This document shows, piece after piece, positions 8,125 to 15,490 of a stretch of DNA of 49,529 nucleotides (position 1 is its first letter; the number at the start of each line of letters is the position of its first letter). The notes below the pieces were generated by a model. It was not told where the DNA came from, did no database searches, and saw only the letters and a list, made by a program, of their open reading frames with translations. The stretch comes from a virus. The stretch covers positions 1 to 49,529 of IMG/VR virus record IMGVR_UViG_3300044638_004969. The stretch is one strand, 5' to 3'. A program made the position numbers and the translations under genes.

Positions 8125-8662
8125 TATATTTTTGATTCTTATAAGTCATATAAGAACATCCATTAAACACAAATCTTGCACTTAATAAATTAGCTACAGA
8201 CCTAATTAATTTTTCATTAGCTTTAAAAGAATGTAATTTAGGTGCTTTTTTAATCACTTCAATTTCGTTTTCTTTTACATATATCAATCCTGCATAATCA
8301 GGGATTTCATTTTCTTTAATCATACCCTCAGGACAACAATAGTAGAAGTGATTACATCTTCCTACAGAACCCCAATTCTCGTTGAGGTATTCTTCTGTAT
8401 AATACAAGTCTTTGTATTTATTGTATTGAGGGTTGTCCTTATGCTTTCCTTGTAATACTTCGTGTTTATGAATCTTTTTAAAGTCGGCTTTAAAATCAGA
8501 CCTTGAATTTTTGATTTCATATTCATAGGTTATATTAGATTCTGTAATTCTTAACACATCACATTCAGGAAGTCCACATCCTGTATAATTGGTAATAAAA
8601 AGACTCCGTGATTTCTCATAGAGTCTTTGCATTAATATTTCTTTTATTTCGTTTGTTTTCAT
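8117..8662 (-). CDS. PD-(D/E)XK (MmcB-like) nuclease-fold protein, 181 aa
   Basis: LPECDVLRIT followed by YEYEIKNSRSDFKADFK gives Asp35 and Glu49-x-Lys51, the metal-binding core of restriction-type nucleases as in MmcB-like phage proteins. A pair of cysteines near residue 110 (YYCCPEG) is also seen. ATG 8662, one base after the upstream stop, is preferred over an in-frame GTG at 8683 inside the upstream gene. It may process DNA ends; the role is not defined. Confidence 0.6.
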   Translation of the reverse strand: MKTNEIKEILMQRLYEKSRSLFITNYTGCGLPECDVLRITESNITYEYEIKNSRSDFKADFKKIHKHEVLQGKHKDNPQYNKYKDLYYTEEYLNENWGSVGRCNHFYYCCPEGMIKENEIPDYAGLIYVKENEIEVIKKAPKLHSFKANEKLIRSVANLLSARFVFNGCSYMTYKNQKYNG

Positions 8663-8663
8663 A

Positions 8664-9065
8664 TCAATCTTCTTTGATTCCACCCATGAAACCTGAGTCT
8701 TCTAAATTCGTCATTGGTTTAAATTTAGGTTTAGGATTTTTTCCCAATTGCTCTAACCATTTATTAAATTTTTCTCTGATGTCGTCTTTGTCATCATTTG
8801 GAGTAGCAACAAAAGAACCTTCGGGAACTTGAATTGTTATATCTTCTTTAAAAGGAACTACTACAAGACCTATATTAGGATTTGTTTTTAATCCTCTCCA
8901 AGTTTCTACAGCTTTGATAATATAATAATTTTTCCTAGCTATCACAATCGTTCCAATAGCAAATTCTAAATCTGCTTTTGTTAGCTTTCTTGTTTTACAA
9001 GGACAATTAGGTTGTCCACAATCAACAAAGCATCTACGTTCGTCTGTTCTGTCTATAAAACTCAT
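8664..9065 (-). CDS. hypothetical protein with Cys-rich N-terminus, 133 aa
   Basis: Residues 12-27 (RCFVDCGQPNCPCKTR) hold four cysteines that could bind zinc or a metal cluster. The rest is a small domain that may include a beta barrel (VIARKNYYIIKAVETW). No family recognised. It overlaps the upstream gene by 4 bases and is 1 base from the downstream start. Confidence 0.55.
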   Translation of the reverse strand: MSFIDRTDERRCFVDCGQPNCPCKTRKLTKADLEFAIGTIVIARKNYYIIKAVETWRGLKTNPNIGLVVVPFKEDITIQVPEGSFVATPNDDKDDIREKFNKWLEQLGKNPKPKFKPMTNLEDSGFMGGIKED

Positions 9066-9247
9066 AAATCAGGTATTTGTTGTATTACATACTCTATTTC
9101 TAACATTTCATCAAAAGAGTTAGAATCAGGGTCTTTAATATCATTATCTACAATTTCTTTAATTTCTCTTAAAGCTTCTTCTAGTACTTTTATTCTTGCA
9201 AATAATTCATACTCTCTTTGTTCGTAAGTGTCACTACTAATACTCAT
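9062..9247 (-). CDS. hypothetical helical protein, 61 aa
   Basis: Almost entirely acidic and helical (ELFARIKVLEEALREIKEI), a likely short coiled coil. It overlaps both neighbours (4 and 11 bases), which supports it as part of the coupled operon. Function unknown. Confidence 0.5.
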   Translation of the reverse strand: MSISSDTYEQREYELFARIKVLEEALREIKEIVDNDIKDPDSNSFDEMLEIEYVIQQIPDL

Positions 9248-9485
9248 AATCTTCTGCTGTTGTATCTTCCATCATGTATAAAGCCTCTTTAACTTTAGGA
9301 TATAAATCTTTAAAGTTTTTTACTTCCCGCAATTCTGCGTGAATAACCCCTAAAATCTGTTTTAAATATTCAGGTCTAGGATTCATATCATTCTCATGGA
9401 TATATGCTGTATCACTACTATACCAATCAAAAAAGATAACTCCATACAACCCCTGATAATAATTAATCGTTGTTTCTATACTCAT
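9237..9485 (-). CDS. hypothetical protein, 82 aa
   Basis: An acidic small protein with a Tyr/Trp-rich N-terminal half (INYYQGLYGVIFFDWYSSD) and a helical C-terminal half. No family recognised. It overlaps the upstream gene by 23 bases and the downstream gene by 11. Confidence 0.5.
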   Translation of the reverse strand: MSIETTINYYQGLYGVIFFDWYSSDTAYIHENDMNPRPEYLKQILGVIHAELREVKNFKDLYPKVKEALYMMEDTTAEDYEY

Positions 9486-9747
9486 AATGTTTTTGTTGTT
9501 CTGTTTTTATATATTTTTGGACATCATACCAATATTTAAGATTTGGATTTAATTCTCCATTTCCGTCTCCTAAATAAGTATCTAAATAATCCCATTGTTC
9601 TATAACCTCATCTACTGCTATTAAAGCTAATTCACAAGCCCTGTAATTTACTTTACCCCATCCATTTATTGTTTGAGGAGGAAACCACTCTTGGCATTTA
9701 TGAAAATATTCATTGATGATTTGTCTTGCTTTACTTGGTGCTGTCAT
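9463..9747 (-). CDS. hypothetical protein, 94 aa
   Basis: A mostly helical acidic protein (ACELALIAVDEVIEQWDYL) of unknown function. It is the first gene after the GIY-YIG nuclease and overlaps its end by 17 bases. Its first codons (ATGACAGCA) match those of the gene at 806 that follows the other nuclease with the shared 77-bp repeat; this may mark a common insertion junction. Confidence 0.5.
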   Translation of the reverse strand: MTAPSKARQIINEYFHKCQEWFPPQTINGWGKVNYRACELALIAVDEVIEQWDYLDTYLGDGNGELNPNLKYWYDVQKYIKTEQQKHYEYRNND

Positions 9748-10342
9748 TATTTTCTTTTTTTAATTTTTGTTTATCCTCTCGTGTTAAAAAATCAACTCCT
9801 CTACATTTTTCTCCATGCCATCTATTGTAATTTCTAATATCTACTATTTTATTACAAATATAACATTGCCTTTTCTCAGGACTTATACCATACATTGAAT
9901 TATTTACTCCTGATGCTGAAATACTCATTTTATTTCTTACTTCATTTGCTTTTTCTAAACCATATATCTCTTCTAAAGAATGACCTTTTAATCTATCAGA
10001 AGCTTTTTGTTTAGCTTCATCAGTCCATTTATTACCATAATTAGGGTTATTTTCTCCTTGTATATCATAATGTCCTCCATTAAGACCTCCTCCCTCTCTA
10101 ATATTATAACCTATTTCAGGATTTCTGCTATCTAATTCTTTAATCCAAAAAATTTCTCTTTCTTCTAAACATTTCTCACAGTTACATTCTTCTATAGTCT
10201 CTTTAATAAAATTAGATTTGCCATATTTTTTAATTGCCTTTTTCAATATAGAACCCCCTCCAAAATAATATTTATTTGTATTTCTTGATTGTCCTATATA
10301 TATTTTACCATTTACAATATTTGTGATTTTATATATTATCAT
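9731..10342 (-). CDS. GIY-YIG homing nuclease with NUMOD3
   Basis: 203 aa. IIYKITNIVNGKIYIGQS at residues 2-19 is the GIY-YIG core start, with the catalytic-type Glu near residue 62 (EEREIFWI) and Asn after it (GYNIREGG). GENNPNYGNKWTDEAK at about 96-111 is a NUMOD3 DNA-binding repeat. A C-terminal two-Cys segment (QCYICNKIV) may bind zinc. It starts inside the RHH gene (14-base overlap). A free-standing homing endonuclease. Confidence 0.85.
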   Translation of the reverse strand: MIIYKITNIVNGKIYIGQSRNTNKYYFGGGSILKKAIKKYGKSNFIKETIEECNCEKCLEEREIFWIKELDSRNPEIGYNIREGGGLNGGHYDIQGENNPNYGNKWTDEAKQKASDRLKGHSLEEIYGLEKANEVRNKMSISASGVNNSMYGISPEKRQCYICNKIVDIRNYNRWHGEKCRGVDFLTREDKQKLKKENNDSTK

Positions 10343-10472
10343 CTTGTAAATCTTTTACAATTAACATTCTAACATAAGAGGATAAGGATAATCCTTTACT
10401 TTTTGCTTTTTCTGTGATGTTCTTTTTTAATTCTTCATCTACTCGAATAAGAATATCTTTTTCTTTTATCAT
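10329..10472 (-). CDS. RHH (Arc/CopG-like) protein, 47 aa
   Basis: ATG at 10472, TAA at 10329-10331. The protein has a strand (ILIRV), helix 1 (EELKKNITEKAKSKG) and helix 2 (LSLSSYVRMLIV), the ribbon-helix-helix layout. The 3' 77 bases are identical to window bases 2-78 in inverted orientation. It overlaps the GIY-YIG start by 14 bases and lies 19 bases after the -7 box of a palindromic promoter. A regulatory DNA-binding role is inferred. Confidence 0.75.
   Translation of the reverse strand: MIKEKDILIRVDEELKKNITEKAKSKGLSLSSYVRMLIVKDLQDDNI
10339..10415. repeat. 77-bp perfect inverted repeat, copy 2
   Basis: The reverse complement of this segment is identical to bases 2-78. It covers the 3' half of the RHH gene and the first codon of the GIY-YIG gene. 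Confidence 0.95.
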
Positions 10473-10491
10473 AACTGTATAATTTATACTA

Positions 10492-10544
10492 CAAATATAC
10501 TACAAAAGATTCACATATCCAAAAGCATTAATTTTTAAATTAAA
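10492..10544 (-). promoter_or_regulatory. palindromic nuclease-class promoter
   Basis: On the - strand: the palindrome TTAATTT-AAA-AATTAA, then GCTTTTG (-33; CAAAAG on + at 10520-10525), 20 bases, then TATATTTG (+ strand 10492-10499). It drives the RHH + GIY-YIG pair and the operon down to 7420. The palindrome overlaps the 3' end of the gene at 10540. Confidence 0.75.
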
Positions 10545-10746
10545 ATATTTTCTTATCCCAAAATCCTTTAAACATTTCTACATTTGCAAGTGCTATTATT
10601 AGAAATATTAATCCAAAAATAACTGCTAAAGGAGCAGAACAAATATGTTTTACCTTAATACTTCCTTCATGATGTTTAATATCTATTAGAGTCAAAATAA
10701 CACCTATTAGCCCTAAAACTAGCCATATTATTACTATTGTATTCAT
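10540..10746 (-). CDS. two-helix membrane protein, 68 aa
   Basis: Two hydrophobic segments (residues about 4-23, IVIIWLVLGLIGVILTLI, and 38-57, APLAVIFGLIFLIIALA) joined by a His/Lys-rich loop. No signal-cleavage site. Function unknown; last gene of the operon starting at 11624. Confidence 0.6.
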   Translation of the reverse strand: MNTIVIIWLVLGLIGVILTLIDIKHHEGSIKVKHICSAPLAVIFGLIFLIIALANVEMFKGFWDKKIF

Positions 10747-10747
10747 A

Positions 10748-10957
10748 TTATAAGTTATTTATAATTTCTTTCTCTTCATCTGATAACATATCACCATATT
10801 TTTCCAATAAATCTGATTTAGTCATCATTTGAACATTATTTTCTAAAGCATGGTCTATGACATCCCATGCCATTTTATCATATTTTTCTTCAACATCTTT
10901 TAAGGCTTGTTCTTTACGTTGTTGAATATGTTCCAATTGTTTTTCTAATTGTGTCAT
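10748..10957 (-). CDS. hypothetical coiled-coil protein, 69 aa
   Basis: The first 28 residues (LEKQLEHIQQRKEQALKDV) are a charged helix of coiled-coil type; the rest is acidic. It overlaps the AP2 gene by 4 bases and lies 1 base from the membrane gene. Function unknown. Confidence 0.55.
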   Translation of the reverse strand: MTQLEKQLEHIQQRKEQALKDVEEKYDKMAWDVIDHALENNVQMMTKSDLLEKYGDMLSDEEKEIINNL

Positions 10958-11310
10958 TTCAATGATTCTATATATTTATTTCTTGCTTCTATTGCTTCGG
11001 GAATAGTTTTAAATGTCCCAATATAAAATGATGTACCCTCAATACTCAAATTTGCTTGATAGGTATTCTGTCTTTTGATGAATGATACTCCTCTAGGCAT
11101 ATACCCTTTTGCTACTCCATTATAATTAGCTATAATAAAAGCATCTCTTTCTTTAACTGCTTCTTCCAATGTTTCATAAGTGCCCACATAAATGGTTCTT
11201 CTATCAGAGTTAGCCACTTCTTTTGCAGTAAAAATTACTCTATATTTACCGCCTCTACTCATACCAATACTTTTTGGTAATCTTGGTTTTCTTGTTACAG
11301 GTCTACTCAT
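10954..11310 (-). CDS. double AP2-type DNA-binding protein, 118 aa
   Basis: Two AP2-like units: residues about 15-62 (KYRVIFTAKEV ... TIYVGTYETLEEAVKERD) and about 78-118 (TYQANLSIEG ... FYIGTFKTIPEAIEARN). In phages AP2 domains normally sit at the C-terminus of HNH homing nucleases; here they form the entire protein. It could be a relic of such a nuclease or a DNA-binding regulator. It overlaps its upstream neighbour by 4 bases. Confidence 0.7.
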   Translation of the reverse strand: MSRPVTRKPRLPKSIGMSRGGKYRVIFTAKEVANSDRRTIYVGTYETLEEAVKERDAFIIANYNGVAKGYMPRGVSFIKRQNTYQANLSIEGTSFYIGTFKTIPEAIEARNKYIESLK

Positions 11311-11624
11311 ATAAATTCTATATTATCAACTATATATTGTCTTAGTCTTCTTAAATCTTTGTCTGATAAGTCTTTATCATTATCATGACCCTTAATCAAA
11401 TCAATATCAAAATATTTTACCTCATACCCGTTCCATTCAGGAACTTCTTGAGTTGCATATGCATACCATCTCTGATATTCTACTTCAATTCTAGCAAGTA
11501 TATCATATTCTTGGTTGTCTTTCTCAAAACAAAGATTAACTACTTTACTATCTACAACCATATGGTCTCCTTTTTCGGGAAAAGTTTCGTATTCAGGAAA
11601 CTCTTTAATATCTATCGTTATCAT
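11307..11624 (-). CDS. hypothetical protein, 105 aa
   Basis: An acidic protein with many aromatic residues (QRWYAYATQEVPEWNGYEV) and no recognised family. The start was set at ATG 11624, 4 bases after the -7 box; a longer frame from TTG 11651 runs through the promoter and is unlikely. Confidence 0.55.
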   Translation of the reverse strand: MITIDIKEFPEYETFPEKGDHMVVDSKVVNLCFEKDNQEYDILARIEVEYQRWYAYATQEVPEWNGYEVKYFDIDLIKGHDNDKDLSDKDLRRLRQYIVDNIEFI

Positions 11625-11628
11625 AATA

Positions 11629-11660
11629 CAAAGATATAATTTATTTTTCAATTCTGCAAA
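11629..11660 (-). promoter_or_regulatory. Bacteroidota-type promoter without palindrome
   Basis: On the - strand TTTG (complement of 11657-11660), 20 bases, then TATCTTTG (complement of 11629-11636), 4 bases before the ATG at 11624. It overlaps the last codons of the HNH gene at 11648. Confidence 0.7.
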
Positions 11661-12397
11661 TTTTTTATTGAATTATTTTCAGTAAATATTTTTAAATCCA
11701 TATTACATACTAATGGTACATTATCCTTTTTTATATATCTATTTGTATTAGAATCTAATGGTTGAAAATTACTATAATGATTTAGCAAATAAATTTCATT
11801 TTCAGATTTAGCTAAACTAATTGGAATAATATGGTCTAAATCCCATTTGTTTGTATTAGACCATGACATCCAATTTAAAAATTGTTTAGATATAAATTCT
11901 CTAAATTCTTCAATAGAACATCCAAGTATTTCAGTTGTTCTTTTTCCTTTTATACAATTATTATTTTTAAAAGTTTGTTGAATTAAACTTCTAATATTTC
12001 CTTTTAATTTAAAATTCAAATCCACCTGTCTTCTTTTCTTATCATAACCTGAGTATTTATAATTTGGATTATTTCTTCTCCATTTTAAATTAGACTCTTT
12101 TACCTTATCTCTATTTTTATCATTATATTTTTTTGTTAAAATCTTTCTACAATTTTTACATATATCATGATACCCATCCTTACTACTTATATTTTTATGA
12201 TAATTTATTATAGTTTTCTCAATGTTACATATTTTACATGTTTTGATATGAATTTTTAATTTTTCTTTAGTGTTATATTTCTTAGTAAATTTTTTAGCAC
12301 ACTCTCTACATCTTTTATCATGACCATCGGCTTGAGATTTATTTTTATTAAAATCTTCAAGTGGTTTTTCATTTTTACAGTGATTACATCTTTTCAT
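11648..12397 (-). CDS. HNH homing nuclease with N-terminal zinc fingers
   Basis: 249 aa. Three CxxC pairs occur in the first 90 residues (RCNHCKNEKP, RCRECAKKF, CKICNIEKT, ICKNCRKIL). The HNH core lies at about 185-225: NKWDLDHIIPISLAK ... LLNHYSNFQPLDSNTN. It has its own palindromic promoter (12402-12454) and no RHH partner. A free-standing homing nuclease of the family with zinc-finger N-termini. Confidence 0.8.
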   Translation of the reverse strand: MKRCNHCKNEKPLEDFNKNKSQADGHDKRCRECAKKFTKKYNTKEKLKIHIKTCKICNIEKTIINYHKNISSKDGYHDICKNCRKILTKKYNDKNRDKVKESNLKWRRNNPNYKYSGYDKKRRQVDLNFKLKGNIRSLIQQTFKNNNCIKGKRTTEILGCSIEEFREFISKQFLNWMSWSNTNKWDLDHIIPISLAKSENEIYLLNHYSNFQPLDSNTNRYIKKDNVPLVCNMDLKIFTENNSIKNLQN

Positions 12398-12401
12398 ACT
12401 G

Positions 12402-12454
12402 CAAATATATAAAAGAGGTAGTACATATACAAAAGGATTGATTTTTAAATTAAA
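12402..12454 (-). promoter_or_regulatory. palindromic nuclease-class promoter
   Basis: On the - strand: TTAATTT-AAA-AATCAA (one mismatch), CCTTTTG (+ strand 12430-12436), 20 bases, TATATTTG (+ strand 12402-12409), then ATG 12397. The palindrome overlaps the stop region of the gene at 12445. Confidence 0.75.
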
Positions 12455-12945
12455 TTCTCATAAAATAAAGTTTCTGAGGAATGTTTTTGAATTTTATCTC
12501 TAAATAATTTATATTGTTGTAAACTTATATTAAAACAATGCATTTTCTTTCTTTTTTCCAATGAGGTGTCAAATTTATGGTGACAAGTATCTGCACATAA
12601 ATAAATGATGTTTTCATCAATAGTTGCTAATTCATTGTTAGTACTTTTCATTATTATATGTGCAATTTCTGCAACATTACCTGTTAATTTTTTATTGCAC
12701 TCTGCACATCTTTTTTTAGAAGCTATATCTATATGTTTTTGATAAAATTCAGGATAATTTTTTCTCTGCTCTTTACGAGCTTCTTTTGTTCTACGAGTTT
12801 TATCAGATGTAGTTTTTACACGAAGCTGATTAGCATGAAAGTTACAAACAAGAAGTCCAAAATATTTAGACTCCTTATTTTTAACTTTACTTCTTATTTT
12901 CGTTTTAGTTTCACATCCTGGAAACTGACATGCATATAAACCCAT
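12445..12945 (-). CDS. HNH-type nuclease, 166 aa
   Basis: Two N-terminal cysteines (YACQFPGCETKTK) and a later CxxC (KRCAECNKKL, about residue 88) precede AEIAHIIMKS ... NIIYLCADTCHHKFDTS (about 100-142), the His, Asn and His of an HNH site. It is the last gene of the operon from 15365 and lacks a palindromic promoter of its own. Homing or accessory DNA cleavage; function not established. Confidence 0.7.
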   Translation of the reverse strand: MGLYACQFPGCETKTKIRSKVKNKESKYFGLLVCNFHANQLRVKTTSDKTRRTKEARKEQRKNYPEFYQKHIDIASKKRCAECNKKLTGNVAEIAHIIMKSTNNELATIDENIIYLCADTCHHKFDTSLEKRKKMHCFNISLQQYKLFRDKIQKHSSETLFYENLI

Positions 12946-12961
12946 TATTCACACTTATACA

Positions 12962-13180
12962 TTATTTTGGTGGTAGTTCTTCTCCACGAGGTTTATTAGG
13001 ATAAACTTGAGTTACTCTTACATAATCTCTTAACTGTTTAACAAGAACAGCCTGTGACTGTGCTTCCAAAGAGCCTTGTCTTGATAAAGTTACATATAAT
13101 TTATCTAATTCTGCTGTCAATCCATTGATATAAGCATCTACACTTGTCCTGTCTAAATCAGGTCTTAAATCTGTTATCAT
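12962..13180 (-). CDS. hypothetical helical protein, 72 aa
   Basis: Mostly helical with a possible coiled coil (YINGLTAELDKLYVTLSRQG) and a Pro-rich tail. It follows the gene at 13188 by 7 bases. Family unknown. Confidence 0.5.
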   Translation of the reverse strand: MITDLRPDLDRTSVDAYINGLTAELDKLYVTLSRQGSLEAQSQAVLVKQLRDYVRVTQVYPNKPRGEELPPK

Positions 13181-13187
13181 TTTACTA

Positions 13188-13433
13188 TTATTTATTTATT
13201 TTATCTCTTAATAAGTCCATTAATGCCCAATCTTGTAATTCAAGATATTCGGGATTATAATCTTCTAAATCTCCGTTATATTCATGATAATCTTTAACAA
13301 GATTTTGTTTTTCTTCTTTACTCCATCCTTCCCAAAAATCATCAGGTAAGTCATTACAACCATGATTTACAAATTCCGCAGAAGCCATATCAAGTAACTT
13401 TGCTACTAATTTTAATTCTTTATCTGTCAACAT
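13188..13433 (-). CDS. hypothetical acidic protein, 81 aa
   Basis: An acidic helical protein (LTDKELKLVAKLLDMASAEF) with a Trp-rich middle (DDFWEGWSKEE). No family recognised. One base separates it from the upstream gene, as expected in a compact operon. Confidence 0.5.
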   Translation of the reverse strand: MLTDKELKLVAKLLDMASAEFVNHGCNDLPDDFWEGWSKEEKQNLVKDYHEYNGDLEDYNPEYLELQDWALMDLLRDKINK

Positions 13434-13434
13434 A

Positions 13435-13752
13435 TTAATCTACTTGTTCTGTGTACATATCTACTGCAATATCATGTCCTTCCCAATTGTCTACTCCCGC
13501 AGCTTCAAGACAGCTTAACCAAAGTAAATTATCCTCTGCCTCTGACAATTGTTTAGAATATTTTTCTACTTGTTTTTCCATGCTTTCAAGTTTAGTATTG
13601 TAGTATTCTGCACATAGTTGCATAACTTTTAATAATTCATCATAAGTAGCCTCACCTCCTGTATCACGGATTGCTTGTCCTAATGATTGTCCTTTTTCTA
13701 ATTCTGTAACTCCTCTTGCTTCTAGGAGTTTAATTAATTGTAATTTATTCAT
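13435..13752 (-). CDS. hypothetical coiled-coil protein, 105 aa
   Basis: Residues about 38-80 form a likely coiled coil (LESMEKQVEKYSKQLSEAED). It overlaps the upstream gene by 4 bases. Family unknown. Confidence 0.5.
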   Translation of the reverse strand: MNKLQLIKLLEARGVTELEKGQSLGQAIRDTGGEATYDELLKVMQLCAEYYNTKLESMEKQVEKYSKQLSEAEDNLLWLSCLEAAGVDNWEGHDIAVDMYTEQVD

Positions 13753-14357
13753 AATCTACTATATTCGTATTTAATTTTATCTTGACTTTTATCTATAAAT
13801 TTACACAAAGGAGATTCCTCTGCTGTCCATTTCGTTGTATAAACATTCGCAGGTTTGAATATTAATGTTTCCATATTATTCATATAAGTACGGTCATATT
13901 GAAATTGAGCTACATATGCTTTAACTACTGCCTTAATCATTCTTTCTGTATATACAGCTTTGAAGTGTAAAAATTCTGAAATTCTATTCAACAATTTATC
14001 TCCTCCCCGAACCAACGCATCCGCACCAACTCTTTTATATTCTGATTTAATATACTCTAACATAAAATCTGCTAATTCATGTTTAGGCTTATTATTTAAA
14101 TCTTTCAGAATTTGCTCTCCTTTATCTGATAATCTAATTCTATGCCAAGGGTCTTTACGTCCTGTTTTAACGTATTTTATCCATCCTTTTTGTTCAAATA
14201 ACTGAGCAAAATTAATATCATGGTCAGGAATAGTAAATTCAAATAAGTACTCTTTGATAATATCTCTTACATAATCACTAGGAGATGTATTTAGTTTTAT
14301 AAAAAGAAGTAACCCTAAAGTATCAGGAGTAATTTCTAATTTCTCTAAAATTTGCAT
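13749..14357 (-). CDS. hypothetical protein with winged-helix-like part, 202 aa
   Basis: Residues about 40-90 (FAQLFEQKGWIKYVK ... RIRLSDKGEQILKDL) read like a winged helix with the usual 'L-x-DKG-x-x-IL' end. The C-terminal half is helical. Its position two genes from dnaB makes a replication accessory role (helicase loader or similar) possible, but that is a guess. It starts 3 bases after the GIY-YIG stop. Confidence 0.5.
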   Translation of the reverse strand: MQILEKLEITPDTLGLLLFIKLNTSPSDYVRDIIKEYLFEFTIPDHDINFAQLFEQKGWIKYVKTGRKDPWHRIRLSDKGEQILKDLNNKPKHELADFMLEYIKSEYKRVGADALVRGGDKLLNRISEFLHFKAVYTERMIKAVVKAYVAQFQYDRTYMNNMETLIFKPANVYTTKWTAEESPLCKFIDKSQDKIKYEYSRL

Positions 14358-14360
14358 ATT

Positions 14361-15365
14361 TTATTTTTTTATTAATTTATTACCTTCAAAATTATACATC
14401 CATACAAAACCTGCGGATTTATACGTTTTTAAGGGGTATTTTTCTTTATTTAATCTACAACATTCTGCAATAGAATCTGGGGTTATATTTATTTTTTCGG
14501 AACTCGGAATATCTTGTACACAATCATGTTCTTTAATAAAATCTCCCTCAATTGTGTATTGAAAACATTTTTTACAATTATTAATTCGTTTTCTATATAA
14601 ATTTTTATTTTTTATCTTTCCTTTAGACCAAAAAGAATTTTTATATAAATATTTTAAATCCATTGCTCTATAAACACTAGAATCAGAATACCCTTTTTTA
14701 TTCAATTCTATTGCACCTTTATAAATATTTATTAATTTAAAATCTATTGTATATTGATATATTCTTGTATCATTATCATCTATTGTTTGCTTTATACTCT
14801 CCCCTTTATAGTCTTTGAACCATATATATCCACAAGCATTATGTATTTTTTCAGGGTAATTTTTTTCATTTTTATTAGAACAATTTGAAATTCTATTTGA
14901 GACATATTTCAAATTATCAATACTTATATCTACTATACTTAGATATTCTTTAATAAAAATGCCATCTAAAGAGTACTGATATACCGAAGTAGCATTAGGA
15001 TGGTCAGAGCCATAAGTAAATAACTCTCCACCTTTACTTATATTGGTTAATATTCCACTATTATTTATAATTCTGCCAAATTTTTTTATCAATTCTATTT
15101 CAATCTTACAAGCTTCCTCAGGTAATAAATTCTCAACAATTTTTTCCCTTATAATATCATATCCTAGAATATTAAGATTCATAATATATTCTTTTTTAAA
15201 AGTATTTTTCGTAGAAGCTAAATCTGAAATTGTACCATGATAATTAATTCTATAGTCTTTACCCATACCTATATAAAAAGGTTTGTAATAAAATTTTTTA
15301 TTATTAAATTGCCAATCCATTTTAATAGATGAGTCCATTAGTACATATACATAACATTTTTCCAT
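14361..15365 (-). CDS. GIY-YIG homing nuclease with three NUMOD1 repeats
   Basis: 334 aa from ATG 15365; a longer frame from TTG 15386 starts inside the -7 box. The nuclease core is at residues 1-100 (CYVYVLMDSS ... PFYIGMGKDYR ... catalytic-type Glu in ACKIEIELIKKFG). Three NUMOD1-type DNA-binding repeats follow: VYQYSLDGIFIKEY, IYQYTIDFKLINIY and CFQYTIEGDFIKEH. It sits directly between a palindromic promoter and the operon of small genes, and dnaB lies upstream of the promoter. Confidence 0.85.
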   Translation of the reverse strand: MEKCYVYVLMDSSIKMDWQFNNKKFYYKPFYIGMGKDYRINYHGTISDLASTKNTFKKEYIMNLNILGYDIIREKIVENLLPEEACKIEIELIKKFGRIINNSGILTNISKGGELFTYGSDHPNATSVYQYSLDGIFIKEYLSIVDISIDNLKYVSNRISNCSNKNEKNYPEKIHNACGYIWFKDYKGESIKQTIDDNDTRIYQYTIDFKLINIYKGAIELNKKGYSDSSVYRAMDLKYLYKNSFWSKGKIKNKNLYRKRINNCKKCFQYTIEGDFIKEHDCVQDIPSSEKINITPDSIAECCRLNKEKYPLKTYKSAGFVWMYNFEGNKLIKK

Positions 15366-15383
15366 AATTTTTATTTTATAATG

Positions 15384-15437
15384 CAAAGATATATAGTTTA
15401 TTTTAAACTGCCAAATGTATTAATCCTGAAATTAAAA
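15384..15437 (-). promoter_or_regulatory. palindromic nuclease-class promoter
   Basis: On the - strand: TTAATTT-CAG-GATTAA, ACATTTG (TTTG complement of 15412-15415), 20 bases, TATCTTTG (complement of 15384-15391). The ATG is 18 bases after the -7 box. The remaining 15438-15490, up to the dnaB stop, shows nothing else I can identify. Confidence 0.75.
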
Positions 15438-15490
15438 CAGTATTCCTAAAGTAAACGGGGTTATTTGTTCTTTTTCTAATATTATCATAA

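Noticed and set aside
2965-15386. Upstream TTG or GTG starts (2965, 8683, 11651, 15386) and ATG 28398
   Set aside because: The TTGs lie in or across promoter boxes, the GTG lies inside the upstream gene and ATG 28398 lies in the P3 hairpin of the leader. Each has a better ATG close to the expected position.
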